Part shown: in pieces, positions 31,506-40,055 of the stretch
How the letters are laid out: each line of letters opens with the position of its first letter
How positions within the stretch are numbered: position 1 is the stretch's first letter
Notes under the pieces: generated by a model
Told to the model about the DNA's origin: nothing
Seen by the model: only the letters and a program-made list of their open reading frames with translations
Databases searched by the model: none
Translations under genes and position numbers: made by a program
DNA from: Aeromonas popoffii
Lineage (GTDB): Bacteria > Pseudomonadota > Gammaproteobacteria > Enterobacterales > Aeromonadaceae
Length of the DNA stretch: 64,000 bases
Direction: 5' to 3'
Assembly (NCBI RefSeq): GCF_000820025.1
Contig: NZ_CDBI01000006.1
Span: 639-64,638 of the forward strand

Positions 31506-32147
31506 TTAGCGTTTAACCATTTCAACCGCTTCGCGGGAGAGGCGGGTCACCTCTTCCCAGTTGCCGCTCTTGACCGCCTCGGCCGGCAGCATCCAGGAGC
31601 CGCCAACAGTGGCCACGCACTTGAGCGCCAGATAGTCGGCCACGTTTTTCGGGCCGATACCGCCGGTGGGGCAGAACTTCACCTGGGGCAGCGGAGCGGC
31701 AATGGCGGAGAGCGCCTTGGTGCCGCCGTTCGCTTCAGCCGGGAAGAACTTCAGGTGGTCGTAGCCCGCTTCCAGCGCCTGCATCACCTCGGAAGGCGTG
31801 GCAACACCCGGGATCAGCGGCGCGCTACTCTTGGCCGCGTGGGCCAGCAGCGCCGGAGTCATGCCCGGGGAGATGACGAAGCGGGCACCGGCAGCGACGG
31901 CTGCGTCAAACTGCGCGCAGTTGAGCACGGTACCGGCACCGACCATGGCGTCCGGCATCGCCTTGGCGATGAGGGCGATGGCATCAAGCGCCACCGGGGT
32001 GCGCAGGGTGATTTCGAACACCGAGATGCCGCCACCCTGCAGCGCCTTGGCCATCGGCAGGGCCTGCTCCAAGTCGCTTATGACCATCACGGGCACCAGC
32101 GGAGAGGCGGCAAACACCTCGGCAGGGGTCACTTTCCAGTTCTGCAT
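31506..32147 (-). CDS. eda: KDPG aldolase (2-keto-3-deoxy-6-phosphogluconate aldolase)
   Basis: Eda splits KDPG into pyruvate and glyceraldehyde 3-phosphate, the last step of the Entner-Doudoroff route. The 213 residues form a TIM barrel with Glu45 (ISVFEITLRT) and the Schiff-base Lys133 (DHLKFFPAEANGG), plus the phosphate site CPTGGIGPKN. It follows edd by 9 bp and ends the gntK-edd-eda operon. Confidence 0.97.
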   Translation of the reverse strand: MQNWKVTPAEVFAASPLVPVMVISDLEQALPMAKALQGGGISVFEITLRTPVALDAIALIAKAMPDAMVGAGTVLNCAQFDAAVAAGARFVISPGMTPALLAHAAKSSAPLIPGVATPSEVMQALEAGYDHLKFFPAEANGGTKALSAIAAPLPQVKFCPTGGIGPKNVADYLALKCVATVGGSWMLPAEAVKSGNWEEVTRLSREAVEMVKR

Positions 32148-32156
32148 AACTCTTCC

Positions 32157-33953
32157 TTAATCAAAGATGGTGGCGCCGCACTCGGCGCTCGATACCGCGC
32201 GACGCATCACGCTGAACAGTTCACGGCCCCACCCCTCTTGTTCCAGAGTGAGGTCAATCTCGGCCTGGGTGCGGCCACTCAAATCGGTCAGGCAGTCGAG
32301 GCGGCCAGTCACCGCATCCACCCGTAACAGATCGCCATCTTTTAGCAGGCCGATGGCCCCGCCGTGCAGCGCTTCCGGGGTGACGTGGATGGCGGCCGGG
32401 ATCTTGCCGGAGGCGCCGGAGAGACGGCCATCGGTGACCAGCGCTACCTTGTGACCCGCCTTCTGCAGGTTGCCGAGCACCGGCATCAGCTTGTGCAGCT
32501 CCGGCATGCCGTTGGCTGCCGGGCCATTGTGACGCACCACGATAACGGCGTCCTGATTGAGATCACCCGCCTTGTAGGCAGCTTCCACCGCATGCTGGGA
32601 GGAGAAAACCCGGGCCGGGGCTTCAATCACCCGATACTCGGGGGCGACGGCAGAGACCTTGACCACGGCGCGACCCAGATTGCCCGCCAGCAGCTTGGTG
32701 CCGCCGGTGGCCTGGAATACGCTGCCAGAGGGTGAGAGCACGCTCGCATCGCTGCTTTCGCCCACCGGCTGCCACACCAGCTTGCCATCGACCAACACCG
32801 GACGGCTGAGGTAATCCTGCATCTCGCCAAAGACCGGAGTGGCATCCATGTGGATCAGCCCCTCTTGCGCCAGACGGCGCATCAGGCCGGGCACACCGCC
32901 CGCCTGTTCGAAGGCGTTCACATCGGCCGGGCCGTTCGGGTACATGCGCACCAGCAGCGGCACCACATCCGAGAGATCGCTGATGTCGTCCCAGGTCAGG
33001 TGCAGCCCGGCGGCCCGTGCCAACGCTACCATGTGGATGCTGTGGTTGGTGCTGCCGCCAGAGGCGAGCAGGGCCACCAGACCATTGACCAGGGCGCGCT
33101 CGTCCAGCACCTCGCTCAAGGGGCGGTAGGCGGGAGAGCCCGGGATCATGGCGCTGATGCGGCGGGCAGCCTCTTCGGTGAGAGCGTGGCGCAACTCGCT
33201 GTGAGGATGGACGAAGGCGGAGCCCGGCAGCATCAGGCCCATGGCCTCGAACACCAGCTGGTTGGTGTTGGCGGTGCCATAGAAGGTACAGGTGCCCGGT
33301 GCATGGTAGGCACCGCACTCCATCTCCAGCAGGGCGTCGCGGCCCAGTTGACCGGCGGCGTACTGCTGACGCACCTTCACCTTGTCATCATTGCTGATGC
33401 CGCTGGCCATGGGGCCCGCCGGTACGAAGGCGGTGGGCAGGTGCGCGTGGGAGAGCGCCCCCATGATCTGGCCCGGGGCTATCTTGTCGCAGATGCCGAG
33501 CAGCAGGGTGGCGTCGAAGGTGTTGTGAGAGAGCGACAGCGCGGTCGCCTGGGCGATGAGATCGCGGGAAAACAAAGACATGTCCATCCCCGGCTGACCC
33601 TGAGTCACACCATCACACATGGCCGGTACGCCACCCGCCACCTGGGCGCTGTGGCCCAGTTCGGCCAGTGCCGCCTTGATGATGTCCGGGTAACCCTGAT
33701 AGGGCTGATGGGCGCTCAGCATGTCGTTGTAGGCAGTGACGATGCCGACGTTGGCGCGAGTCATGTCGAGGATGCGACCCTTCTCGTCACTGCTGCAGGC
33801 GGCCACGGCGTGCGCCAGGTTGCCACAGGCCAGCGCGGCACGGGTCTTGCCCTGCTCGGCCTGACGCTGGATACGGGCCAGAAAAACCTGGCGACGGGCG
33901 GCACTGCGCTCGCGAATGCGGGCGGTGACGTCGGAAATTACCTGATGGATCAT
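32157..33953 (-). CDS. edd: 6-phosphogluconate dehydratase
   Basis: Edd dehydrates 6-phosphogluconate to KDPG using a [4Fe-4S] cluster. The 598 residues include GVTQGQPGMDMSLFSRDLIA, LLGICDKIAPGQIMGALSHA and GTCTFYGTANTNQ, which hold cluster cysteines, and the C-terminal GRLSGASGKIPAAIHVTPEA. Its ATG overlaps the gntK stop by 4 bases. Confidence 0.97.
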   Translation of the reverse strand: MIHQVISDVTARIRERSAARRQVFLARIQRQAEQGKTRAALACGNLAHAVAACSSDEKGRILDMTRANVGIVTAYNDMLSAHQPYQGYPDIIKAALAELGHSAQVAGGVPAMCDGVTQGQPGMDMSLFSRDLIAQATALSLSHNTFDATLLLGICDKIAPGQIMGALSHAHLPTAFVPAGPMASGISNDDKVKVRQQYAAGQLGRDALLEMECGAYHAPGTCTFYGTANTNQLVFEAMGLMLPGSAFVHPHSELRHALTEEAARRISAMIPGSPAYRPLSEVLDERALVNGLVALLASGGSTNHSIHMVALARAAGLHLTWDDISDLSDVVPLLVRMYPNGPADVNAFEQAGGVPGLMRRLAQEGLIHMDATPVFGEMQDYLSRPVLVDGKLVWQPVGESSDASVLSPSGSVFQATGGTKLLAGNLGRAVVKVSAVAPEYRVIEAPARVFSSQHAVEAAYKAGDLNQDAVIVVRHNGPAANGMPELHKLMPVLGNLQKAGHKVALVTDGRLSGASGKIPAAIHVTPEALHGGAIGLLKDGDLLRVDAVTGRLDCLTDLSGRTQAEIDLTLEQEGWGRELFSVMRRAVSSAECGATIFD

Positions 33954-34459
33954 TGGGCTTGCTCCAATGCTGTGACGGCCCGATCAACCACCTGTTCGAA
34001 GGTGCCGTCTATGTCGATGTGGAATACACCGGCCTCGCCATCCGGGCGCTCCAGGGTATCGAACTGACTTTGTACCATGCTTTCCCGCATGAAATGGCCC
34101 TTCCGTGCCCGCATCCGTTCGAGGATCAGCGGCTGATCACCATCCAGAAACAGGAAATGCACTGAGTCATTGCCCTCGCGGATCTGGTCACGGTACTGCT
34201 TCTTGAGGGCCGAGCAGACGATGACGCCCACCTCGTTCTTCTGCTCCAGGCTGTAAGCCGCGTCGCGGATCCGCTCCAGCCAGGGGGCTCGATCCTCGTC
34301 GTTGAGGGGCTTGCCGCCAGCCATCTTCTGGATGTTGGCCTTGGGATGCAGATCATCACCATCGATGAACTTGGCCCCCAGTGCCTGGGCCACCTTGAGG
34401 CCAACGCTGGACTTGCCGCTACCACACACACCCATCACAATAATGCTCTTGCCCGCCAT
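33950..34459 (-). CDS. gntK: gluconokinase
   Basis: GntK phosphorylates imported gluconate to 6-phosphogluconate, the Edd substrate. The 169 residues have the P-loop GVCGSGKSSVG at about 11-21, DGDDLHPKANIQKMAGGKPL as the gluconate-binding region and the lid segment RKGHFMRESMVQSQF. It is the first gene of the gntK-edd-eda operon, with two GntR operators 60-86 bp before its start. Confidence 0.96.
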   Translation of the reverse strand: MAGKSIIVMGVCGSGKSSVGLKVAQALGAKFIDGDDLHPKANIQKMAGGKPLNDEDRAPWLERIRDAAYSLEQKNEVGVIVCSALKKQYRDQIREGNDSVHFLFLDGDQPLILERMRARKGHFMRESMVQSQFDTLERPDGEAGVFHIDIDGTFEQVVDRAVTALEQAQ

Positions 34460-34518
34460 TGTTTGACCTCTATCCCATTTTTCAAAAATCGTGCTGCTGA
34501 TGGGTTCTAACTTATCAC

Positions 34519-34545
34519 GTTACCGGTAACATGTTACCGGTAACA
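34519..34545. promoter_or_regulatory. tandem GntR operators between gntK and gntU
   Basis: Two perfect GTTACCGGTAAC dyads lie at 34519-34530 and 34533-34544, 14 bases apart from centre to centre. They match the E. coli GntR site type and the dyad before gntR. They can control both divergent transcripts. Confidence 0.85.
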
Positions 34546-34704
34546 ACAAGAAATGTGAAGTCTGCCACAGACTGAGCGAACTCACAGTCACCTGGGCAAG
34601 CGAGCTTGAGCCCTGACCATAAATCTAAATAAATCATAAAGATATGGTCTGCCAACGGATCGGCAGGGTGTCGATACTGAATCTGGAACAAGGAACGCAC
34701 AACA

Positions 34705-36045
34705 ATGTCTGACCTATCCCTGATCATGACGGCCGCCGGCTCCATAGTGCTGCTGCTCTTTCTGGTGATGAAGGCCCGCCTGCACGCGGTCGTCTCCCTC
34801 ATTCTGGTCTCCATGGTGGCTGGCCTCGCCGCCGGCATGAACCCGGCCGAGATCGCCAACACCATCCAGAAAGGGATGGGCGGTACCCTGGGTTTCGTGG
34901 CCGTGGTGGTGGCGCTGGGCGCCATGTTCGGCAAGGTGATGGAAGTCACCGGCGCCCTCGACCGGGTGGCCCATACCCTGCTCGGTACCTTTGGCGTCAA
35001 GCGCGCCAACTGGGCCATGTCACTGACCGGCTTCATCTGCGCCCTTCCGCTCTTCTTCGACGTGGCCGTGGTGCTGCTGATCGGGGTGGCCTTTGCCATC
35101 GTCCGCCGTGGCGGCGGCAGCGTGGTGAAGATAGGCATAGCGCTGCTGGCAGGCATCGCAACCTGCCAGGCGTTCCTTATTCCGGCGCCGGGCCCCATTC
35201 TGGTGGCTTCTCAGCTGGGGGCCGATTTTGGCTACATGATACTGTTCGGTCTGATCGCCGCCGTACCAGCCCTGATCCTGGCGGGACCGCTGTTCGGGGA
35301 ACTGATCAGCAAGGTGGTGGATGTGCCGCTGCCCGCCGATGCCCAGAACAGTGCCCACGACGACTGCAAGACCCTGCCCTCGTTCGGGCTGGCCATGGGC
35401 CTGATCGGGCTGCCGCTGCTGCTGATAGGCCTCAAGACCATCGTCGGCCGCTTCGTCGAGGCGGGATCCACCCTGCACAACTGGCTGGAGTTCATAGGTC
35501 ATCCCTTCACTGCCATCATGGTCGCCTGTCTGGCCGCCTTCTACCTGCTGGGGGTGCGTCGCGGCATGTCCCGTGACGAGGTGATGAGCGTCTGCAACAG
35601 CGCCATCCAACCAGCCGGCGTCATCATACTGGTGACCGGCGCCGGTGGCGTGTTCAAGCAGGTTCTGGTTGATTCCGGGGTGGGTGCCGCCCTCGGCAAC
35701 ATGCTGGCAGATTCCGGCCTGCCCATCGTCGCGCTGGCCTTTATCCTGGCGGCCGCGGTGCGGGTCATTCAGGGTTCCGCTACGGTCGCCATGCTGACCG
35801 CCTGCGGTCTGGTGCTGCCGATGCTGGAGCCGCTCGGGCTTAACGGTGCCCAGCTGGCTGCCGTGACCATCGCCATCGGTGGCGGGGCCATCGTCCTCTC
35901 CCACGTCAACGACTCCGGCTTCTGGCTGGCCAACCGCTATCTTGGCCTCTCCGAGAAGCAGACCCTGCAGACCTGGACAGTGATGGAGACCATCATAGGC
36001 ACCACGGGCGGCGTCATGGCGATGATCATCTACAGCTTCCTTTGA
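34705..36045 (+). CDS. gntU: gluconate permease (GntU type, GntP family)
   Basis: This is an inner-membrane proton-coupled gluconate importer. The 446 residues equal E. coli GntU in length and share FLVMKARLHA near the N terminus, KGMGGTLGFVAVVVALGAMF, AVRVIQGSATVAMLTA and SHVNDSGFWL. About 12 hydrophobic segments are visible. It diverges from gntK across the tandem GntR operators, so uptake and phosphorylation are probably induced together. Confidence 0.95.
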   Translation: MSDLSLIMTAAGSIVLLLFLVMKARLHAVVSLILVSMVAGLAAGMNPAEIANTIQKGMGGTLGFVAVVVALGAMFGKVMEVTGALDRVAHTLLGTFGVKRANWAMSLTGFICALPLFFDVAVVLLIGVAFAIVRRGGGSVVKIGIALLAGIATCQAFLIPAPGPILVASQLGADFGYMILFGLIAAVPALILAGPLFGELISKVVDVPLPADAQNSAHDDCKTLPSFGLAMGLIGLPLLLIGLKTIVGRFVEAGSTLHNWLEFIGHPFTAIMVACLAAFYLLGVRRGMSRDEVMSVCNSAIQPAGVIILVTGAGGVFKQVLVDSGVGAALGNMLADSGLPIVALAFILAAAVRVIQGSATVAMLTACGLVLPMLEPLGLNGAQLAAVTIAIGGGAIVLSHVNDSGFWLANRYLGLSEKQTLQTWTVMETIIGTTGGVMAMIIYSFL

Positions 36046-36060
36046 ACATAACCGCAGTCA

Positions 36061-36087
36061 AAAAGGCCTCCGATGTGAGGCCTTTTT
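36061..36087 (+). terminator. terminator after gntU
   Basis: The stem AAAAGGCCTC/GAGGCCTTTT has a 6-base loop and a T run. Confidence 0.85.
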
Positions 36088-36191
36088 CATCTTTATGACG
36101 ATTCTTTCTTTGGCTAACAGGTCGAGGTTGCTAGAATCGCCTATCCATCGCTCCGAGTGGAACGCTTAACGCAGTGATTTCAGGTTTCTCT

Positions 36192-37541
36192 ATGCATTCA
36201 TCGGCACATTATCGACAACTGTTGGCTCGTCTGCCCCAGATCGCCGTCGCCGCAGATCAGTTTCAGGTGCTCAATAGCGCCAGGGACTTCAAGAGCCGGA
36301 TCCTTTCGCTCATCGCCAGCGCGACACGCCGCATCTATCTGGTGGCCCTCTACCTGCAAGATGACGAAGCGGGACGGGAGATACTGTCCGCCCTCTACGC
36401 CGCCAAGCAGCGCAATCCGGCTCTGGACATCAAGCTCTTCGTCGACTTCCACCGTGCCCAGCGCGGTCTGATCGGCAAGGGCGAGCAAGGGGGCAACCAC
36501 CTGATGTATCAGGACATGGCTGCCCGTCACGAGCACCAGATCGCCATCTACGGCGTGCCGGTGAAGGGGCGCGAGCTGCTCGGTGTGTTGCACCTCAAGG
36601 GCTTTATCTTCGATGACACCCTGCTCTACTCGGGTGCCAGCCTCAACGACATCTACCTGCATCAGCAGGATCGCTACCGTTTCGACCGTTATCACCAGAT
36701 CACCAGCCCGGAGCTGACCTGCTGCATGGTCAACTATGTGGACGATCTCTTCCTCAAGAGCGAAGCAGTGCAGCGACTCGATCGCACCGACATTCACACT
36801 GCCAAGCAGCTGAAGGGGCCGATCCGCCGCTTCAAACACAGCCTGCGAGTGGGCCAGTACCGCTTCGAGAGCATGCCGGTCAACAGCCAGGAGATCGCCA
36901 TCACCCCGATGACAGGGCTTGGCAAGCGGGGCAATCAGCTCAACAAGATGATTCGAACCCTGGTGCGTGCCACCGAGCGGGAGATCTTCATCTGCACCCC
37001 CTATTTCAACCCGCCCAAGGAGTTGAACAAGGACATCGAAGCCCTGCTCAAACGCGGTTGCAAGGTGAGCATAGTGGTGGGCGACAAGACGGCCAACGAC
37101 TTCTTCATCCCACCGGAGGAGAGGTTCACCACCATAGGCGGCCTGCCCTATCTGTACGAGACCAATCTGCGCAAGTTTGCCGAGCGCAACCAGCATCACA
37201 TCGATGCAGGCCGTCTCAACCTGATGTTGTGGTGCTGCGAGCGCAACTCCTACCACCTCAAGGGGATCTTCGTGGATGACGAGTGGGCGCTGCTCACCGG
37301 CAGCAACCTCAACCCCCGTGCCTGGGCGCTGGATCTGGAGAACGGCCTGCTGGTGTACGATCGTCGCCATCACCTCCGCGCCCAGTTCAATGGGGAGCGG
37401 GAGAACATACTCTCCAACACCAAGCGGATCAGCCACTTCGATCAGATTGAGCAGATCAAGGACTACCCGGAACAGGTGCGCAAGCTGCTGGCCCGGATCC
37501 ACAGGGTCAAGGCTCATATCCTGCTCAAACGCATCATCTGA
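36192..37541 (+). CDS. pssA: CDP-diacylglycerol-serine O-phosphatidyltransferase
   Basis: PssA makes phosphatidylserine, the precursor of phosphatidylethanolamine, at the inner membrane. It is the phospholipase-D-type enzyme: the first HKD motif is HLKGFIFDDTLLYSGASLND (His134 from this start) and the second is YHLKGIFVDDEWALLTGSN near the C-terminal third. ATG 36192 gives 449 residues; a GTG six codons upstream is an alternative start. It is a single gene between gntU and recG. Confidence 0.95.
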   Translation: MHSSAHYRQLLARLPQIAVAADQFQVLNSARDFKSRILSLIASATRRIYLVALYLQDDEAGREILSALYAAKQRNPALDIKLFVDFHRAQRGLIGKGEQGGNHLMYQDMAARHEHQIAIYGVPVKGRELLGVLHLKGFIFDDTLLYSGASLNDIYLHQQDRYRFDRYHQITSPELTCCMVNYVDDLFLKSEAVQRLDRTDIHTAKQLKGPIRRFKHSLRVGQYRFESMPVNSQEIAITPMTGLGKRGNQLNKMIRTLVRATEREIFICTPYFNPPKELNKDIEALLKRGCKVSIVVGDKTANDFFIPPEERFTTIGGLPYLYETNLRKFAERNQHHIDAGRLNLMLWCCERNSYHLKGIFVDDEWALLTGSNLNPRAWALDLENGLLVYDRRHHLRAQFNGERENILSNTKRISHFDQIEQIKDYPEQVRKLLARIHRVKAHILLKRII

Positions 37542-37575
37542 CGCCGGGGCGCATCCCGCCCGCAAGCCGCGACAA

Positions 37576-37606
37576 AAAAGGCCTCCCGTTTTTCGGCAGG
37601 CCTTTG
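37576..37606. terminator. possible terminator after pssA
   Basis: AAAGGCCT and AGGCCTTT form a stem around a 13-base loop, with an A run on the left. Its polarity is better for the minus strand, so its role after pssA is uncertain. Confidence 0.45.
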
Positions 37607-37731
37607 TCACATATGGCCACTGCCTTTTTGCAGCCGCCCAACCGCCCTGCTCACTGCAACGCGGCTTGCATCGAGCCATCAACACCCCCTATCATCTGGA
37701 CATATTTACAGTGTTTTCGGGCATCTAATTG

Positions 37732-39801
37732 ATGAAATTGGATAAAATCTCCCTCGACAGCCTCAAGGGCGTCGGCAGCAAGATGCAGGAGAAACTCGAG
37801 CGACTGGGGCTGGCGACGGTACAGGATCTGCTGTTCCACCTCCCCCTGCGCTACGAGGACCGTACCCAGGTGTGGCCCATTGGCGATCTGCCACCCGGGC
37901 TGCACGGCGCCGTCGAGGGCGAAATCCAGGATACCCAGCTGGTGATGGGGCGTCGCCGCATGCTGGTCTGCCGCATCAGCGACGGCACCGGCACCCTCAC
38001 CCTGCGCTTCTTCAACTTCACCGCCGCCCAGAAAAACAGCCTGGGCCAGGGCCGCTTGATCCGCTGCTTCGGCGAGGTGCGCCCCGGCAAATACGGGCTG
38101 GAGATGGCCCACCCTGAGTACAAGCTGCTCGGCGAGGAGCAGGCGGGCCAGACTGAAGAGGCGCTCACCCCCGTCTACCCGACTACCGAAGGGCTGCGCC
38201 AGCTCACCCTGCGCAACCTCACCGATCAGGCGCTGGCTCAACTCGACCTCTATGGCGTGGAAGAGCTGCTGCCCGCCGGGCTCTATCCCCAGCAGATCGA
38301 ACTGGCCGCCGCCCTGCGTCTGCTCCATCGCCCGCCCCCCTCGGTGGCGCTGGCGCTGCTCGAAAGCGGCCAGCATCCGGCGCAGCAGCGACTGGTGCTG
38401 GAAGAGCTGCTGGCCCACAACCTCTCGGTACTGAAAGTCCGCGCCCAGGCGCAAACCCAGCTGGCTCGAGTCCTCAAACCGGCGCCAGCGCTGGTCGAAC
38501 AACTGCTCGGCGCCCTGCCATTCACGCCCACCGGTGCCCAGAACCGGGTGGTGGCGGAAATCGGCCAGGACCTGCAACGCAGCTACCCCATGATGCGGCT
38601 GGTACAGGGCGACGTGGGTTCAGGCAAGACGCTGGTCGCAGCATTGGCGGCGCTGCAAGCCATCGGCAACGGCTGCCAGGTGGGGCTGATGGCACCGACC
38701 GAGCTGCTGGCCGAGCAACACGCCATCAACTTCGGCAACTGGCTGGCACCGCTCGGCATCGGGGTCGGCTGGCTGGCAGGCAAGCAGAAGGGCAAGGCGC
38801 GAGAAGCTCAGCTCGCCGCCATTGCCGATGGCAGCGTCAAGATGGTGGTGGGCACCCACGCCATCTTCCAGGAGCAGGTGGTGTTCCAGCGCCTGGCCCT
38901 GGTCATCATCGATGAACAGCACAGATTCGGGGTGCACCAGCGCCTCGCCCTGCGCGAGAAAGGGGAGCGGGAGGGCGTCCATCCCCATCAGCTCATCATG
39001 ACTGCCACCCCCATTCCCCGCACCCTGGCAATGACCGCCTATGCCGATCTCGACACCTCCATCATCGACGAGCTGCCACCTGGCCGCACCCCCATCACCA
39101 CGGTCGCCCTGCCGGACAGCCGTCGCCAGGATGTGATAGATCGGGTCAAGCTGGCCTGTGAAGAGGGCAAGCAGGCATACTGGGTCTGTACCCTGATCGA
39201 AGAGTCCGAGGTGCTGGAGTGCCAGGCCGCCGAGGATACTGCCGCCGAGCTGCAAAACCAGCTGCCCGGCCTGCATATCGGGCTGGTACACGGCCGGATG
39301 CGCCCTATCGAGAAGCAGCGGGTAATGGAGGAGTTCAAGGCGGGCATACTGCAGTTACTGGTCGCCACCACCGTCATCGAGGTGGGGGTGGACGTGCCCA
39401 ACGCCAGCCTGATGATCATCGAAAACCCTGAGCGGCTCGGGCTGGCCCAGCTGCACCAGCTGCGTGGCCGGGTCGGGCGCGGCTCTGTGGCCTCCCACTG
39501 CGTGCTGCTTTATCATGCACCCTTGTCGAAGACGGCCCAGAGCCGGCTCGGGGTATTGCGGGAGACCAATGACGGCTTCCTGATCGCCCAGCGCGATCTC
39601 GAGCTGCGCGGCCCGGGGGAACTGCTCGGCACCCGCCAGACCGGGTTGGCCGATCTCAAGATCGCCGACCTGGTGCGCGACCAGTCGCTCATCCCGCAAG
39701 TGCAGAAGATGGCGCGCTTCCTGATGGACAGACACGGCTCTCACGTGGACCCCTTGATCCGCCGCTGGCTCGGTTTACGGGATCACTATTCCAATGCCTG
39801 A
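37732..39801 (+). CDS. recG: ATP-dependent DNA helicase RecG
   Basis: RecG remodels stalled replication forks and Holliday junctions. From ATG 37732 (a TTG precedes it) the product has 689 residues. It has the N-terminal wedge/OB domain (about 1-180), helicase motif I GDVGSGKT, motif II DEQHRFG, MTATPIPRTLAM, and motif VI HQLRGRVGRG. The C terminus is LMDRHGSHVDPLIRRWLG, then LRDHYSNA. Two extra partial copies of this 3' end follow the stop codon (see the repeat entry). Confidence 0.97.
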   Translation: MKLDKISLDSLKGVGSKMQEKLERLGLATVQDLLFHLPLRYEDRTQVWPIGDLPPGLHGAVEGEIQDTQLVMGRRRMLVCRISDGTGTLTLRFFNFTAAQKNSLGQGRLIRCFGEVRPGKYGLEMAHPEYKLLGEEQAGQTEEALTPVYPTTEGLRQLTLRNLTDQALAQLDLYGVEELLPAGLYPQQIELAAALRLLHRPPPSVALALLESGQHPAQQRLVLEELLAHNLSVLKVRAQAQTQLARVLKPAPALVEQLLGALPFTPTGAQNRVVAEIGQDLQRSYPMMRLVQGDVGSGKTLVAALAALQAIGNGCQVGLMAPTELLAEQHAINFGNWLAPLGIGVGWLAGKQKGKAREAQLAAIADGSVKMVVGTHAIFQEQVVFQRLALVIIDEQHRFGVHQRLALREKGEREGVHPHQLIMTATPIPRTLAMTAYADLDTSIIDELPPGRTPITTVALPDSRRQDVIDRVKLACEEGKQAYWVCTLIEESEVLECQAAEDTAAELQNQLPGLHIGLVHGRMRPIEKQRVMEEFKAGILQLLVATTVIEVGVDVPNASLMIIENPERLGLAQLHQLRGRVGRGSVASHCVLLYHAPLSKTAQSRLGVLRETNDGFLIAQRDLELRGPGELLGTRQTGLADLKIADLVRDQSLIPQVQKMARFLMDRHGSHVDPLIRRWLGLRDHYSNA

Positions 39802-40025
39802 CCAAGGCAAATGCAGAGGATGGGCACATTGCCTGATGGACAGACACGGATCCCACGTAGACCCCTTGATCCGCCACTGGCTCGGTTTACGGGATCACTA
39901 TTCCAATGCCTGACCAAGGCAAATGCAGAAGATGGGCACATTGCCTGATGGACAGACACAGATCCCACGTAGACCCCTTGATCCGCCGCTGGCTGGGTCT
40001 GCGAGATCACCACTCCAACGCCTGA
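39698..40025 (+). repeat. tandem array of recG 3' ends, 112-bp period, three copies
   Basis: The last roughly 105 bases of recG are followed by two further copies, starting at 39801 and 39913. Each copy, in its own frame, encodes the RecG tail LMDRH(G/R)SHVDPLIR(R/H)WLG to SNA and ends with a TGA. The copies carry one extra base before the CTGATGG motif, so they are not in frame with recG. Differences between gene and copies are mostly synonymous (GGCTCT against GGATCC, GTG against GTA, and CTCGGTTTACGG against CTGGGTCTGCGA in the last copy). That points to allelic origin rather than drift after duplication. Confidence 0.9.
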
Positions 40026-40055
40026 CAACCATCCTAAAACAGGAGGAAAGGACCC

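Noticed and set aside
36198..37685. 495-codon open frame on the minus strand
   Set aside because: It is antisense to pssA, whose HKD motifs are intact; the product has no recognisable family.
39698..40025. CRISPR-like array
   Set aside because: The repeats are contiguous, coding-derived and lack unique spacers or cas genes.
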